Positions 18,849 through 27,780 of a DNA stretch of 64,000 nucleotides are shown here, one piece after another; within the stretch, counting starts at the first letter, position 1, and each line of letters starts with the position of its first letter. The position numbers and the translations under genes were made by a program. Origin of the DNA: Aequorivita soesokkakensis (lineage in GTDB: Bacteria; Bacteroidota; Bacteroidia; Flavobacteriales; Flavobacteriaceae); contig NZ_LXIE01000023.1 of the NCBI RefSeq assembly GCF_001641085.1, positions 186,001-250,000 of the forward strand, read 5' to 3'. Under the pieces are notes generated by a model that saw nothing but the letters and a program-made list of their open reading frames with translations, did not search any database and was not told the DNA's origin.

Positions 18849-20432
18849 CTAAAACTTGAAACTAAATCCACTGTAAACTCCCAAGTAGTATGGCTTGAAG
18901 CTTACAGAAGAATCTGTATATGGGTTGAGCTGGTATTTAAACATTGGCTCAATATTAAACGTAAATTTTTTGGACAGTTTATAGTCCAATCCCAGCCCGA
19001 CGTTAGTTGAAAAACTTACCGAAGAAAGATTGTTGGCATCTCCCAGCACGGTATTATAATTATCTGCTTTTACTGAAATTTCATTGTTGCCCAAAAGTAA
19101 AGTACTCACACCTCCAATTAAATTAACGCCAAATTTGTTGTTAATTACAGCGTATTTAAGTTCTACGGGCACTTCGTAATAATTGATATTTTGAATAAGC
19201 CGCGCATCTCCCTGAGTTGATTTTGGCATAATATCACCAAAACCATTGGAAGGACTTGCATTCGCAAAAGAGCCTTTATCGGCAGCGGTAACAACTACTT
19301 GCCTAGAGCCGTAATCTACAGAGCGTAAAGCCACAGCTACGGGACCCGTACCAACTTCAATACCGGAAGTGCTATAACTTAAATCTACATTATTAACTCC
19401 GGTGCGAACGCTTAAACGGTTGTTCAAAGCATAGCTAACTTGCACACCATAACTCATATTTACCTCTCCTTTTTGTGGATTGTCCGCAAAACTTGGATCT
19501 ATGGAAGAGCCATTGCCAAGACTGCTGTAATAAACTGGGGCTACATTGGGCGCCACATTCCAGCGATGTTCGGGTTTTTGTTTTTTTGTTTTTTCAGTAG
19601 CCACATCCTCTTTTTTCTCTTCAGCAATTGCATCAAAGATTGATTTTTTGTTTTGTGATTCCTGGGCTACTTCCGTGTCGGTTTTTACTGAATTTTTTTC
19701 AGTGCTTTCCTTTACAGTTTTATCGTTTATGGCAATGCCTTCTTTACCTTGTGGGTTTTTGTCGAAAATATCTTTGTCCTTTTTCAGGAAATTTTCGGTT
19801 GCTTCTTTTGCGTTTTTGTCTGAATTTATTTTTTCGGAATTATTTTTTGAGACTGCAACATCTTCCTTCAAATCATTTTTTGAAATGTTTTTTTCCAAGA
19901 AGTTGGCATTGGCGTTTGTTTTGTCGTTTGAATTTTTCTTCTCAGAATTGTTTGAAGCAATTATGGTGCGGTTTTCTTTTTCGGAAGAATTAATTAAACT
20001 TTTATTTGAGGATTTATTCGAAATTTTTGTTTCTCCTTTATTTTTTGAAGAATTGCTTTGGGAAATTTCAGAATTCTGAACCGCATCACTCTGAAGCGTT
20101 TTTTCTTCCGAAGCAACTTGTGTTTCATTTGCTTCTTTTACTATTTCAGAATTAGTTTCTTGTTGGTTTTTTTCTGTTTTTATAACATTTTCATCAGTTA
20201 TTGAAGGCGTTCCAATATCTGTAGGGTTATAAACCCAATTGCCCACTGAAAGCAAAATAGCGATCAGCGCGGCAACGCCGCCAAGTTTTATCCAAAGTGG
20301 AATAACCTTGCGTTCTTTTTTCTCCTTTTTCAGCTCTGATTGGATATTTTCCCAAACGCGCGGCGAAGGTGTGGCCTCAAAATTTTTGAAGCCTTCGTTA
20401 AAAATGTTGTCTATGTTTTTCTTTTCTTTCAT
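18849..20432 (-). CDS. Putative anti-sigma-like membrane protein fused to an outer-membrane beta-barrel
   Basis: A 527-residue protein from ATG at 20432; an upstream in-frame ATG at 20471 would add 13 residues read through a GC-rich hairpin. The N-terminus (1-44, IDNIFNEGFKNFEATPSPRVWENI) resembles the cytoplasmic segment of Bacteroidota anti-sigma-like proteins. A transmembrane helix follows at about 45-66. Residues 70-285 are a Ser/Asn/Lys/Glu low-complexity linker. The C-terminal 240 residues are a predicted outer-membrane beta-barrel (PorT-like family) with alternating strands and a terminal Phe. The gene follows an ECF sigma factor gene, so it probably senses the outer membrane and holds or releases that sigma factor. 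No experiment known to me covers this protein. Confidence 0.75.
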   Translation of the reverse strand: MKEKKNIDNIFNEGFKNFEATPSPRVWENIQSELKKEKKERKVIPLWIKLGGVAALIAILLSVGNWVYNPTDIGTPSITDENVIKTEKNQQETNSEIVKEANETQVASEEKTLQSDAVQNSEISQSNSSKNKGETKISNKSSNKSLINSSEKENRTIIASNNSEKKNSNDKTNANANFLEKNISKNDLKEDVAVSKNNSEKINSDKNAKEATENFLKKDKDIFDKNPQGKEGIAINDKTVKESTEKNSVKTDTEVAQESQNKKSIFDAIAEEKKEDVATEKTKKQKPEHRWNVAPNVAPVYYSSLGNGSSIDPSFADNPQKGEVNMSYGVQVSYALNNRLSVRTGVNNVDLSYSTSGIEVGTGPVAVALRSVDYGSRQVVVTAADKGSFANASPSNGFGDIMPKSTQGDARLIQNINYYEVPVELKYAVINNKFGVNLIGGVSTLLLGNNEISVKADNYNTVLGDANNLSSVSFSTNVGLGLDYKLSKKFTFNIEPMFKYQLNPYTDSSVSFKPYYLGVYSGFSFKF

Positions 20433-20440
20433 TGGGAATC

Positions 20441-20458
20441 CCCCGCAAAGAGCAGGGG
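20441..20458 (-). other. GC-rich hairpin in the leader of the barrel gene
   Basis: On the minus strand CCCCTGC and GCGGGG can pair (one bulged T, 5-nt loop) just 8 nt before the ATG at 20432. It may modulate translation of the barrel protein relative to the sigma factor, or be a small dispersed repeat. Confidence 0.45.
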
Positions 20459-20493
20459 TTCTTTTGTTCAATCTAAATAATCAAATAATGCTA

Positions 20494-21033
20494 TTAAGTG
20501 TTATTTTTTGCATTATACTCTTCAATTTTATTTTTCAAAATCATTCTGGCACGGGCCAGGTTTGATTTAGACGTTCCATCGCTGATTCCTAACATTTCTG
20601 CTATCTCTTTGTGTTGATAGCCGTCCATCACGTACATACTGAAAACCAATCTGTATCTATCCGGAAGTTCCTGCACAATTTTCAGCAAAAAATCCAGTGG
20701 AATTTCCTCGCTTTCAATTTCAGAATCATCTTCCCCATCTTCAATCTGTCCTTCATCAACAATTTCAAAGGTGCGCTGTTTTCTGTATTTCTGAAGGACG
20801 GTGTTCACGGTAATCCGTTTCATCCAGCCTTCAAAAGAACCTTTGCCATTATACTGCTCAACTTTTTTAAAAATAGTAAGAAACGCATCTTGCAGGTTGT
20901 CTTCTGCTTCTGCATAATTAGGAGAATATCGAAGGCAAATGGCGAATAAAATCCTGCTGTACTGTGTGTACAATTCGCCCTGTGCCTTTGCATCCTGCTT
21001 CTTACATTGTATGATGAGCTCGTCTAAAGTCAA
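20494..21033 (-). CDS. ECF RNA polymerase sigma factor
   Basis: A 179-residue sigma-70 family regulator. Region 2 is in the first 90 residues (LYTQYSRILFAICLRYSPN, DNLQDAFLTIFKKVEQY, then KGSFEGWMKRITVNTVLQ). Region 4 with its helix-turn-helix is at about 115-170 (LPDRYRLVFSMYVMDGYQHKEIAEMLGISDGTSKSNLARAR). The length and the absence of regions 1 and 3 place it in the ECF group. Translation begins at TTG, since a stop lies six codons upstream with no ATG or GTG between. It is 61 nt upstream of the membrane barrel gene, a sigma/anti-sigma arrangement. Confidence 0.93.
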   Translation of the reverse strand: MTLDELIIQCKKQDAKAQGELYTQYSRILFAICLRYSPNYAEAEDNLQDAFLTIFKKVEQYNGKGSFEGWMKRITVNTVLQKYRKQRTFEIVDEGQIEDGEDDSEIESEEIPLDFLLKIVQELPDRYRLVFSMYVMDGYQHKEIAEMLGISDGTSKSNLARARMILKNKIEEYNAKNNT

Positions 21034-21160
21034 ATGCGGTACCGTGAATTATTGTTCCGTTGTAAATACCTCCTTTATTGTAGAGGGCAACCGTAATAAT
21101 CAAGGTTCCTACATTTTGTAGATACCACTGTATCAAAAGGGTTGCGTGGTTGGCTGAAAA

Positions 21161-22168
21161 TTATTTACTTATAGCAACAATTGCATCCTTAATTTTCTTT
21201 TCCAGTTCGTCCATTAATTCTGGGTTGTCCAGAAGAAGTGCCTTAACGGCATCGCGCCCTTGCCCGAGTTTTGTATCGTCATAGCTGAACCAAGAACCAG
21301 CTTTTTTAATAATTTCGAAATCAACGCCGAGGTCTATTATTTCACCAACTTTGGAGATTCCTTCGCCATACATAATATCAAATTCCACTTGTTTGAAAGG
21401 CGGCGCAACTTTGTTTTTCACCACTTTAACCCGGGTTTTGTTTCCGGTCGCGTTGCTATCGGTATCTTTTATTTGTGTGGAACGGCGAATATCCAATCGT
21501 ACCGAAGCGTAAAATTTCAAAGCGTTCCCACCCGTTGTGGTTTCTGGGTTTCCGAACATCACTCCAATTTTTTCACGCAACTGGTTAATGAAGATTACTG
21601 TACATTTTGTTTTGCTGATGGAACCTGTAAGTTTTCGCAAAGCCTGACTCATTAATCGCGCATGCAGACCCATTTTGCTATCACCCATTTCGCCTTCTAT
21701 TTCGCTTTTTGGCGTTAATGCGGCAACGGAGTCAATGATCACAATGTCAATGGCACCACTTCGGATTAGGTTATCGGCGATTTCCAAAGCCTGTTCCCCA
21801 TTATCAGGTTGTGAAATGATAAGGTTTTCAATGTCAACGCCCAGTTTTTCGGCATAGCCTCTATCAAAAGCATGTTCTGCATCAATAAAAGCAGCGATTC
21901 CTCCCTTTTTTTGGGCTTCTGCAATTGCGTGAAGTGTTAGGGTTGTTTTACCCGAAGATTCCGGACCGTAAATTTCAATTACTCTTCCCCTCGGATAACC
22001 GCCCACGCCGAGAGCAACATCCAAACCAAGCGAACCTGTTGGAATTACATCTACATCTTCCACGGCGCTATCGCCCATTTTCATTACGGTTCCCTTACCG
22101 TAGGTTTTGTCAAGTTTATCTAAAGTTAGCTTTAAAGCTTTTAGTTTTGCGTCTTTTTCAGTGCTCAT
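21161..22168 (-). CDS. recA: Recombinase RecA
   Basis: A 335-residue homologous recombination and SOS protein. Walker A GPESSGKT, Walker [12 protein letters not shown], loop L2 ([25 protein letters not shown], shown by its key Gly-Asn-Pro-Glu-Thr) and the C-terminal domain are all present at family positions. The acidic C-terminal tail of E. coli RecA is shorter here. The promoter -7 box TACTTTTG lies at 22264-22271, giving a leader of about 90 nt. I see no SOS box in this leader. Confidence 0.99.
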   Translation of the reverse strand: MSTEKDAKLKALKLTLDKLDKTYGKGTVMKMGDSAVEDVDVIPTGSLGLDVALGVGGYPRGRVIEIYGPESSGKTTLTLHAIAEAQKKGGIAAFIDAEHAFDRGYAEKLGVDIENLIISQPDNGEQALEIADNLIRSGAIDIVIIDSVAALTPKSEIEGEMGDSKMGLHARLMSQALRKLTGSISKTKCTVIFINQLREKIGVMFGNPETTTGGNALKFYASVRLDIRRSTQIKDTDSNATGNKTRVKVVKNKVAPPFKQVEFDIMYGEGISKVGEIIDLGVDFEIIKKAGSWFSYDDTKLGQGRDAVKALLLDNPELMDELEKKIKDAIVAISK

Positions 22169-22263
22169 TTTCAGTATTTTTTATGATGGAATTTTAATCC
22201 TCCTCCGCAAAAAAATGCTTTGGTGGATGAGTATGCTAAGATACTATTTCTTTGTGCTTGGGA

Positions 22264-22271
22264 CAAAAGTA
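22264..22271 (-). promoter_or_regulatory. -7 promoter box of recA
   Basis: TACTTTTG on the minus strand matches TAnnTTTG. No TTTG is found 19 nt upstream, so the box is assigned by the -7 element and position only. Confidence 0.45.
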
Positions 22272-22291
22272 AAATATGGGGAGAAACGATT

Positions 22292-22323
22292 TTTGTTAAC
22301 AATAAATATAATGATTATTTTTG
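22292..22323 (+). promoter_or_regulatory. Promoter of trhO
   Basis: TTTG (22292-22295), 20-nt spacer, TATTTTTG (22316-22323): near-consensus flavobacterial promoter, ending 44 nt before the ATG at 22368. It supports the short start chosen for trhO rather than the longer frame that overlaps recA. Confidence 0.65.
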
Positions 22324-22367
22324 CCGAATCTATTAAAATCGATTCTTTTCACCTAAAAAAGTATAGC

Positions 22368-23423
22368 ATGCAACTGTACAATAAATTAAGTGCAAAAGAG
22401 AGGGAAACACTTTTGGAACAGGCCGGCGAGGAACGGCTTACCCTTTCTTTTTATCAATATGCCAAGATTGGCAATCCGCATCTTTTCCGAAATCATTTGT
22501 TTATCGCTTGGCATGAGCAGGATGTCTTGGGGCGTATTTATGTTGCCCACGAGGGCATTAACGCCCAACTTTCAGTTCCAGCAAAGCGTTTTATGGAATT
22601 TAAGGAATTTCTGGACGGGATTTATTTTCTGAAAGACGTTCGCTTGAACATTGCCATTGAACAGGATTTGAAATCCTTCCTAAAACTGAAAGTAAAAGTG
22701 CGCGATAAAATTGTGGCGGATGGTTTGAATGATGAAACTTTTGACGTTACAAACAAAGGAATTCACGTTGATGCGATGAAATTCAACGAACTTATTGAAG
22801 ATCCAAACGTGGTTTTGGTAGATATGCGAAACCATTATGAAAGTGAAATCGGCCATTTCAAAAACGCCGTTACACCAGACGTTGATACGTTTCGGGATTC
22901 GCTGGATATTATAGAAGCAGATTTAAAAGACCATAAAGAAGACAAGAAGCTGGTTATGTACTGCACGGGCGGCATACGTTGTGAAAAGGCCAGCGCATAC
23001 TATAAACACAAGGGTTTTAAGAATGTGTTTCAGCTTGAGGGCGGTATTATTGAATATGCCAGACAGGTTGAGAATTTAGGCCTGGAAAATAAATTTTTGG
23101 GGAAGAATTTTGTTTTTGACCATCGCCGTGGCGAACGTATTACCGACGTGGTAATAAGCCACTGCCACCAATGTGGCGAAGCTTGCGATACGCATACCAA
23201 TTGTGCAAACGAAGCTTGCCATTTGCTGTTTATTCAATGTGAGAAATGTGCCGTGGCCATGGAAAACTGCTGTAGCGAGGAGTGTATTGAAATAATCCAC
23301 TTGCCATACGAAGAGCAGAAACGCCTACGCCAAGGCATTCCGAATAGTAACAAGATTTTTAAGAAAGGGCGTTCGGAGAAGCTGAAGTTTAAAAGGCCCC
23401 CTAGCCCCCAAAGGGGGAATTAG
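22368..23423 (+). CDS. trhO: tRNA uridine(34) hydroxylase, rhodanese family
   Basis: A 351-residue enzyme that hydroxylates uridine 34 of certain tRNAs using O2, a step toward 5-methoxyuridine. The N-terminal ferredoxin-like part (KIGNPHLFRNHLF), the central rhodanese domain with active-site CTGGIRCEKA, and the Cys-rich C-terminal tail (CHQCGEACDTHTNC) are all visible. The frame is open upstream into recA, but ATG 22368 fits the family and a promoter lies between. The last nine residues (PPSPQRGN and neighbours) and the stop are supplied by an interspersed DNA repeat at 23395-23420, which replaces the normal end. Confidence 0.94.
   Translation: MQLYNKLSAKERETLLEQAGEERLTLSFYQYAKIGNPHLFRNHLFIAWHEQDVLGRIYVAHEGINAQLSVPAKRFMEFKEFLDGIYFLKDVRLNIAIEQDLKSFLKLKVKVRDKIVADGLNDETFDVTNKGIHVDAMKFNELIEDPNVVLVDMRNHYESEIGHFKNAVTPDVDTFRDSLDIIEADLKDHKEDKKLVMYCTGGIRCEKASAYYKHKGFKNVFQLEGGIIEYARQVENLGLENKFLGKNFVFDHRRGERITDVVISHCHQCGEACDTHTNCANEACHLLFIQCEKCAVAMENCCSEECIEIIHLPYEEQKRLRQGIPNSNKIFKKGRSEKLKFKRPPSPQRGN
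23395..23420. repeat. CCCCCTAG/CCCCCAAAGGGGG repeat at the trhO 3' end
   Basis: GGCCCCCTAGCCCCC followed by AAAGGGGG forms a GC-rich palindromic unit. It belongs with the copies at 56394-56421 and 56500-56524 between nrdB and nrdA. Here it is translated as the C-terminus of TrhO. Confidence 0.75.
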
Positions 23424-23634
23424 CAAATTTATGGTTTTGAGTCTGGGGAAGAACTTTTAACTTTAGCGCACTTTCAACTTTAGGCACTTCTAAATATGAT
23501 ATTCGATTCTTGATTTAAAAATTCCGAATTTTGAATTCCGCATTCATAATTAATTATTGGTATCTTTACTGATTAAATTGTTTGTTTAATTTTCGTCCCT
23601 CTTCGTTTTGAAAAGGGCTTTATATATAAAATTT

Positions 23635-24891
23635 ATGGGCTGTACCAGCTGTGCCACAGGCGCCGACGGACAGCCAAAGGGATGCAAGAACAATGGTACT
23701 TGCGGAACCGATGGCTGCAACAAATTAACGGTGTTTGACTGGCTTTCAAATATGCAACTTCCTGCCGATATGGAACCCTTCAATGCGGTGGAAGTGCGCT
23801 TTAAAAACGGAAGGAAAGAATTCTTCCAAAATTCTGAAAATCTTACTTTAAGTATAGGCGATACAATTGCTACCGAAGCTTCGCCAGGGCATGACATTGG
23901 TATGGTTACTTTAACAGGCGAACTCGTTAGGGTTCAAATGAAAAAGAAAAAAATTCCAGTAAAAGTGGAGGCTTTGCCCAAAATATACCGAAAAGCTTCC
24001 CAAAAAGATATAGACATTTGGCAGGGCGTACGCGATAAAGAGGCTGATGTGCAAAAACGTTCCCGTGAAATCGCTATTCGTTTGGGGCTTCAAATGAAGA
24101 TTAGCGATGTGGAATTTCAGGGCGATGCTTCAAAAGTTATTTTCTATTACACGGCTGAAGAGCGTGTAGATTTCCGTGAATTGATAAAGGAATTTGCCCG
24201 CACCTTCAATACCCGTATTGAAATGAAACAGGTTGGTTTCCGGCAGGAAGCGGCACGTTTGGGTGGGATTGGCAGTTGTGGCCGCGAACTTTGCTGTTCT
24301 ACTTGGCTTACGGATTTTCGTTCGGTGAATACTTCCGCAGCGCGCTATCAGCAACTTTCCTTGAATCCGCAAAAACTTGCTGGGCAATGTGGAAAGTTGA
24401 AATGTTGCTTAAATTATGAATTGGATACCTATTTGGAGGCTTTGGAATCATTTCCAAATACAGAAACCAAACTACAGACCGAAAAAGGATATGCAACCTG
24501 CCAAAAAATAGACATTTTTAAAGGCTTGCTTTGGTATGCCTACGAAAAGGAATTTATGAATTGGCACGAGCTTACCGCTGAAAAAGCCAATGAAATAATA
24601 GCTTTGAACACAAAAGGCAAAAAGCCAATGGCGCTGGAGGAATATATAATTGAAACTCCAAAACCAGAAAAGGAGCCGTTCAGCAACGTTGTTGGCCAAG
24701 ACAGTTTGACCCGTTTTGACCAACCAAAACAAAAAAACAAAAAACGCAGAAATAAAAACCGAAATAAAGGCAAAGTTGAAGCTACGGCTGGAAATGCTCC
24801 TAAAAATAACCCGAAGGGCAATGCTCCAAAAAAGTCGAGGAACAAATCCGGGAATCAAAACAGAAATAGAAAGCCGCCGAAGAATGAATAA
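23635..24891 (+). CDS. ricT: PSP1-domain protein RicT/YaaT-like
   Basis: A 418-residue cytoplasmic protein. The N-terminus MGCTSCATGADG and following CKNNGTCGTDGCNK is the typical flavobacterial Cys-rich start. The PSP1 domain follows (about 90-280), containing GSCGRELCCSTWL and GQCGKLKCCLNYELD. RicT in Bacillus forms an Fe-S-containing complex with RicA and RicF that guides RNase Y. No RicA or RicF is seen here. The C-terminal 70 residues are a Lys/Asn/Arg-rich tail. ATG 23635 is chosen over TTG 23608 because homologues start MGCTSC. It overlaps gldH by 8 nt. Confidence 0.88.
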   Translation: MGCTSCATGADGQPKGCKNNGTCGTDGCNKLTVFDWLSNMQLPADMEPFNAVEVRFKNGRKEFFQNSENLTLSIGDTIATEASPGHDIGMVTLTGELVRVQMKKKKIPVKVEALPKIYRKASQKDIDIWQGVRDKEADVQKRSREIAIRLGLQMKISDVEFQGDASKVIFYYTAEERVDFRELIKEFARTFNTRIEMKQVGFRQEAARLGGIGSCGRELCCSTWLTDFRSVNTSAARYQQLSLNPQKLAGQCGKLKCCLNYELDTYLEALESFPNTETKLQTEKGYATCQKIDIFKGLLWYAYEKEFMNWHELTAEKANEIIALNTKGKKPMALEEYIIETPKPEKEPFSNVVGQDSLTRFDQPKQKNKKRRNKNRNKGKVEATAGNAPKNNPKGNAPKKSRNKSGNQNRNRKPPKNE

Positions 24892-25369
24892 AGTACTGGC
24901 ATTTTTTTTGTTAATTGGAATATTCACATCCTGCGAATCCAATACGGTTTTTAGCGAAACACGTGCTATGGACGGGTTTTGGGGCGCTGAGGAAGTAGTG
25001 GAATTTAAACTCCCAGAGTTGGATTCTATTAAAAAATACAATCTCTTTTTAAATATTAGAAATACAAACGAATACAAGTTCAACAATCTGTTTTTGATTG
25101 TTTCAATGAATTTTCCGCACGGCAAAACAGTAACCGACACACTTGAATACCGAATGGCAAATCCGGATGGTTCATGGATGGGCCAGGGAATTGGTGATGT
25201 AAAGGAAAATAAGTTATTTTACAAAGAACACGTCAGTTTTTTTGAAGACGGTATTTATACCATAACAATTGCCCAAGCAATGCGCAATAATGGCGAGGTG
25301 GAAGGCGTTACAAAACTCGAAGGTATTACAGATGTTGGTTTCAGCGTTGAAGAAGCCTCCAAACAGTAA
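24884..25369 (+). CDS. gldH: Gliding motility lipoprotein GldH
   Basis: A 161-residue lipoprotein: hydrophobic LAFFLLIGIFTSC with the lipobox Cys at about residue 16, then the GldH core (NTVFSETRAMDGFWGAEEVVEFKLP, MNFPHGKTVTDTLEYRMANPDG). GldH is required for gliding in Flavobacterium johnsoniae and is linked to type IX secretion. The ATG 24884 lies inside the end of ricT. A longer frame upstream is just a shadow of the ricT tail. Order ricT-gldH-PBP1A is conserved in flavobacteria. Confidence 0.93.
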   Translation: MNKVLAFFLLIGIFTSCESNTVFSETRAMDGFWGAEEVVEFKLPELDSIKKYNLFLNIRNTNEYKFNNLFLIVSMNFPHGKTVTDTLEYRMANPDGSWMGQGIGDVKENKLFYKEHVSFFEDGIYTITIAQAMRNNGEVEGVTKLEGITDVGFSVEEASKQ

Positions 25370-25374
25370 AAATT

Positions 25375-27687
25375 ATGGCAACAAAAAAAGCAGCTCCTAA
25401 AAAGAAAAACCAGAATGATGTAAGCCATCATATCAAAACATTTTGGAAAATTTTTGCTGGGTTTATACTCGTGGTTATTTTGTTTTTTCTCTTGGCCTCG
25501 TGGGGAGTCTTTGGAAGTCTTCCGGATGAAACAAGTCTTGAAAACCCTGAAAAAAACCTCGCCACCGAAATCATTTCTTCCGACGGGAAAACCATCGGGA
25601 AATTTTATAAAGAAAACAGAACCCCCGTTCCATTTGACTCATTGCCGGACCATTTGGTAAATGCTTTAATAGCTACTGAAGATGTGCGTTTTTATGACCA
25701 TTCGGGAATTGACGGAAGGGGAACCATTCGTGCATTTGCCTTTTTGGGCAGTCGCGGTGGCGCAAGTACCATCACCCAACAATTGGCAAAACTCTTTTTT
25801 ACCGAGCAGGTTTCCCGAAACAAAGTACAGCGGGGCTTGCAAAAAATAAAGGAGTGGATCATCGCCACCCGTTTGGAGCGCCGTTACACAAAAGAAGAAA
25901 TAATCACAATGTATTTTAACGAATACGATTTTGTGAACCAAGCAGTAGGCATTGAATCTGCCGCAAACATTTATTTTGACAAACCACCATCAGCATTGAG
26001 TACGGTTGAAGCAGCTACCCTTGTGGGGATGTTCAAAAATGCTTCATTATACAACCCTATTCGAAATCCAGAAGGCGTGACCAACAGAAGAAATGTGGTG
26101 CTTTCCCAAATGGAGAAGTACGATTATATTTCTGAAAAAGTAATGGATTCGTTACAAGCGCTTCCATTAAATATAAAATTTACGCCACAAGGCCACGATG
26201 AAGGAAGTGCTACCTATTTCCGCGAATATGCGCGTGCCTTTATGGAAAACTGGATAAAGGAGCATCCAAAACCAGATGGCAGCAAGTACAACATTTACCA
26301 AGATGGATTAAAAGTTTATGTAACCATTGATAGCAAAATGCAGGAATATGCAGAAGAAGCCGTAAAGAAGCATATGGCGCATCTTCAGGAAGCATTCGAT
26401 GAACAGAATAAAAAAAATAAAACCGCTCCTTTTAGAGACATTACTGAAAAAGAAACTGAAGGCATTCTAAATTCCGCTATGCGAAAAAGTGACCGCTGGC
26501 GGGAGATGAAAAAACAAGGAAAAGACGAAGAAGAAATTATAAAAAGCTTCAAAAAGAAAATCCCAATGCGTGTTTTTTCCTGGAAAGGAGATATTGATAC
26601 TATAATGACACCTATGGATTCCATTCGCTACCACAAATCTTTTCTGCAGGCAGCAATGATGTCCATGACTCCGCAAACAGGTGAAGTAAAAGCGTGGGTG
26701 GGAGGCATTAACTATAAACATTATAAATATGATATGGTAAAAAAGGGAAGACGTCAAATAGGCTCCACCTTTAAACCATTTGTATATGCCACGGCAATAG
26801 ACCAAATGCATATGTCGCCCTGTGATACATTGCCAAACACAATGTACACCATTCCAGCGGGAAGACACAATTTAATAAAACCTTGGGCACCTAAAAATGC
26901 TGGCGGCGGTTATGGAGGAATGGTAACTTTAAAATATGCACTCGCAAATTCCATAAACACTATTACGGCAAGGTTGATAGACCGCGTGGGTCCAGAACCA
27001 GTAATTGATTTAGTTAAGAAAATGGGCGTTGATACCGAAAATATGCCTGCCGTACCTTCCATAGCGCTTGGAACACCTGATGTTTCGGTTTATGAAATGG
27101 TTGGCGCGTATAGCACCTTTGCAAATGAAGGGGTTTATGTTGAACCAATACTAATTCAAAGAATTGAGGACAAAAACGGAACGGTTCTTTATCAAAATGT
27201 TCCAAAAACCAAAGATGTTATTAGCAATGAAACGGCCTATGTAACGGTAAGTTTAATGGAAGGCGTAACACAATCCGGATCGGGTGCTCGCCTGAGAGGA
27301 ACATGGGCGGTAAATTCTCCAGTCTATAAAAATGCAGTAACAGGTTATCCCTATGATTTTAAAAACCCAATTGCTGGTAAAACAGGAACTACCCAAAACA
27401 ATAGCGATGGCTGGTTTATGGGGATGGTTCCAAATTTGGTTACTGGTGTGTGGGTTGGTGGTGATGATCGCGCTACGCATTTTGGTTCCACAAGCTACGG
27501 ACAGGGAGCTACAATGGCATTGCCTATTTGGGGAATGTATATGAAAAGCTGCTATGCCGATAAAGATTTGGATGTTTCAACGGGAAGTTTTACACGTCCC
27601 GCAAATCTTTCCATAGAAACCGATTGTTCCAAATGGCGCCAAGGCAATCCCGATGTAGAGGAAATGCCTGATGAATTTGGTATTTAA
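25375..27687 (+). CDS. Class A penicillin-binding protein, transglycosylase/transpeptidase
   Basis: A 770-residue bifunctional peptidoglycan synthase of the PBP1A type. One transmembrane helix (about 24-46, FAGFILVVILFFLLASWGVF) follows a short basic cytoplasmic tail. The GT51 glycosyltransferase (about 70-240) carries ATEDVRFYDHSG and GGASTITQQLAKL with its catalytic Glu. The transpeptidase (about 420-735) has SxxK in GSTFKPFVY and KTG in AGKTGTTQNNSDGWF. A charged insertion (about 335-415, many Lys/Glu/Asp) lies between the domains. It starts 5 nt after gldH. Confidence 0.96.
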   Translation: MATKKAAPKKKNQNDVSHHIKTFWKIFAGFILVVILFFLLASWGVFGSLPDETSLENPEKNLATEIISSDGKTIGKFYKENRTPVPFDSLPDHLVNALIATEDVRFYDHSGIDGRGTIRAFAFLGSRGGASTITQQLAKLFFTEQVSRNKVQRGLQKIKEWIIATRLERRYTKEEIITMYFNEYDFVNQAVGIESAANIYFDKPPSALSTVEAATLVGMFKNASLYNPIRNPEGVTNRRNVVLSQMEKYDYISEKVMDSLQALPLNIKFTPQGHDEGSATYFREYARAFMENWIKEHPKPDGSKYNIYQDGLKVYVTIDSKMQEYAEEAVKKHMAHLQEAFDEQNKKNKTAPFRDITEKETEGILNSAMRKSDRWREMKKQGKDEEEIIKSFKKKIPMRVFSWKGDIDTIMTPMDSIRYHKSFLQAAMMSMTPQTGEVKAWVGGINYKHYKYDMVKKGRRQIGSTFKPFVYATAIDQMHMSPCDTLPNTMYTIPAGRHNLIKPWAPKNAGGGYGGMVTLKYALANSINTITARLIDRVGPEPVIDLVKKMGVDTENMPAVPSIALGTPDVSVYEMVGAYSTFANEGVYVEPILIQRIEDKNGTVLYQNVPKTKDVISNETAYVTVSLMEGVTQSGSGARLRGTWAVNSPVYKNAVTGYPYDFKNPIAGKTGTTQNNSDGWFMGMVPNLVTGVWVGGDDRATHFGSTSYGQGATMALPIWGMYMKSCYADKDLDVSTGSFTRPANLSIETDCSKWRQGNPDVEEMPDEFGI

Positions 27688-27704
27688 TAAAATTCTTATA
27701 AATG

Positions 27705-27742
27705 AAAACCTCACAGATCTTAGGAAAATGTGAGGTTTTTTT
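27705..27742 (+). terminator. Intrinsic terminator after the PBP gene
   Basis: AACCTCACA pairs with TGTGAGGTT (27708-27738) followed by seven T, 18 nt after the PBP stop and before the CoA-transferase genes. Confidence 0.85.
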
Positions 27743-27780
27743 ATAGGTTGAAATTTTGTAATTTTCAGAAAATTTAAAAA

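Noticed and set aside
19546-20079. Plus-strand ORF of 177 codons opposite the barrel protein
   Set aside because: It is the reverse complement of the low-complexity Ser/Asn/Lys linker, so its length is an artefact of composition; it has no start context or homology pattern.
22107-22367. Longer trhO start overlapping recA
   Set aside because: The extra 87 codons have no family match, overlap recA on the other strand, and a promoter lies between 22292 and 22323.
24716-24883. Longer gldH start inside ricT
   Set aside because: The extra 56 residues are a shadow of the Lys/Asn-rich ricT tail and would destroy the lipoprotein signal.
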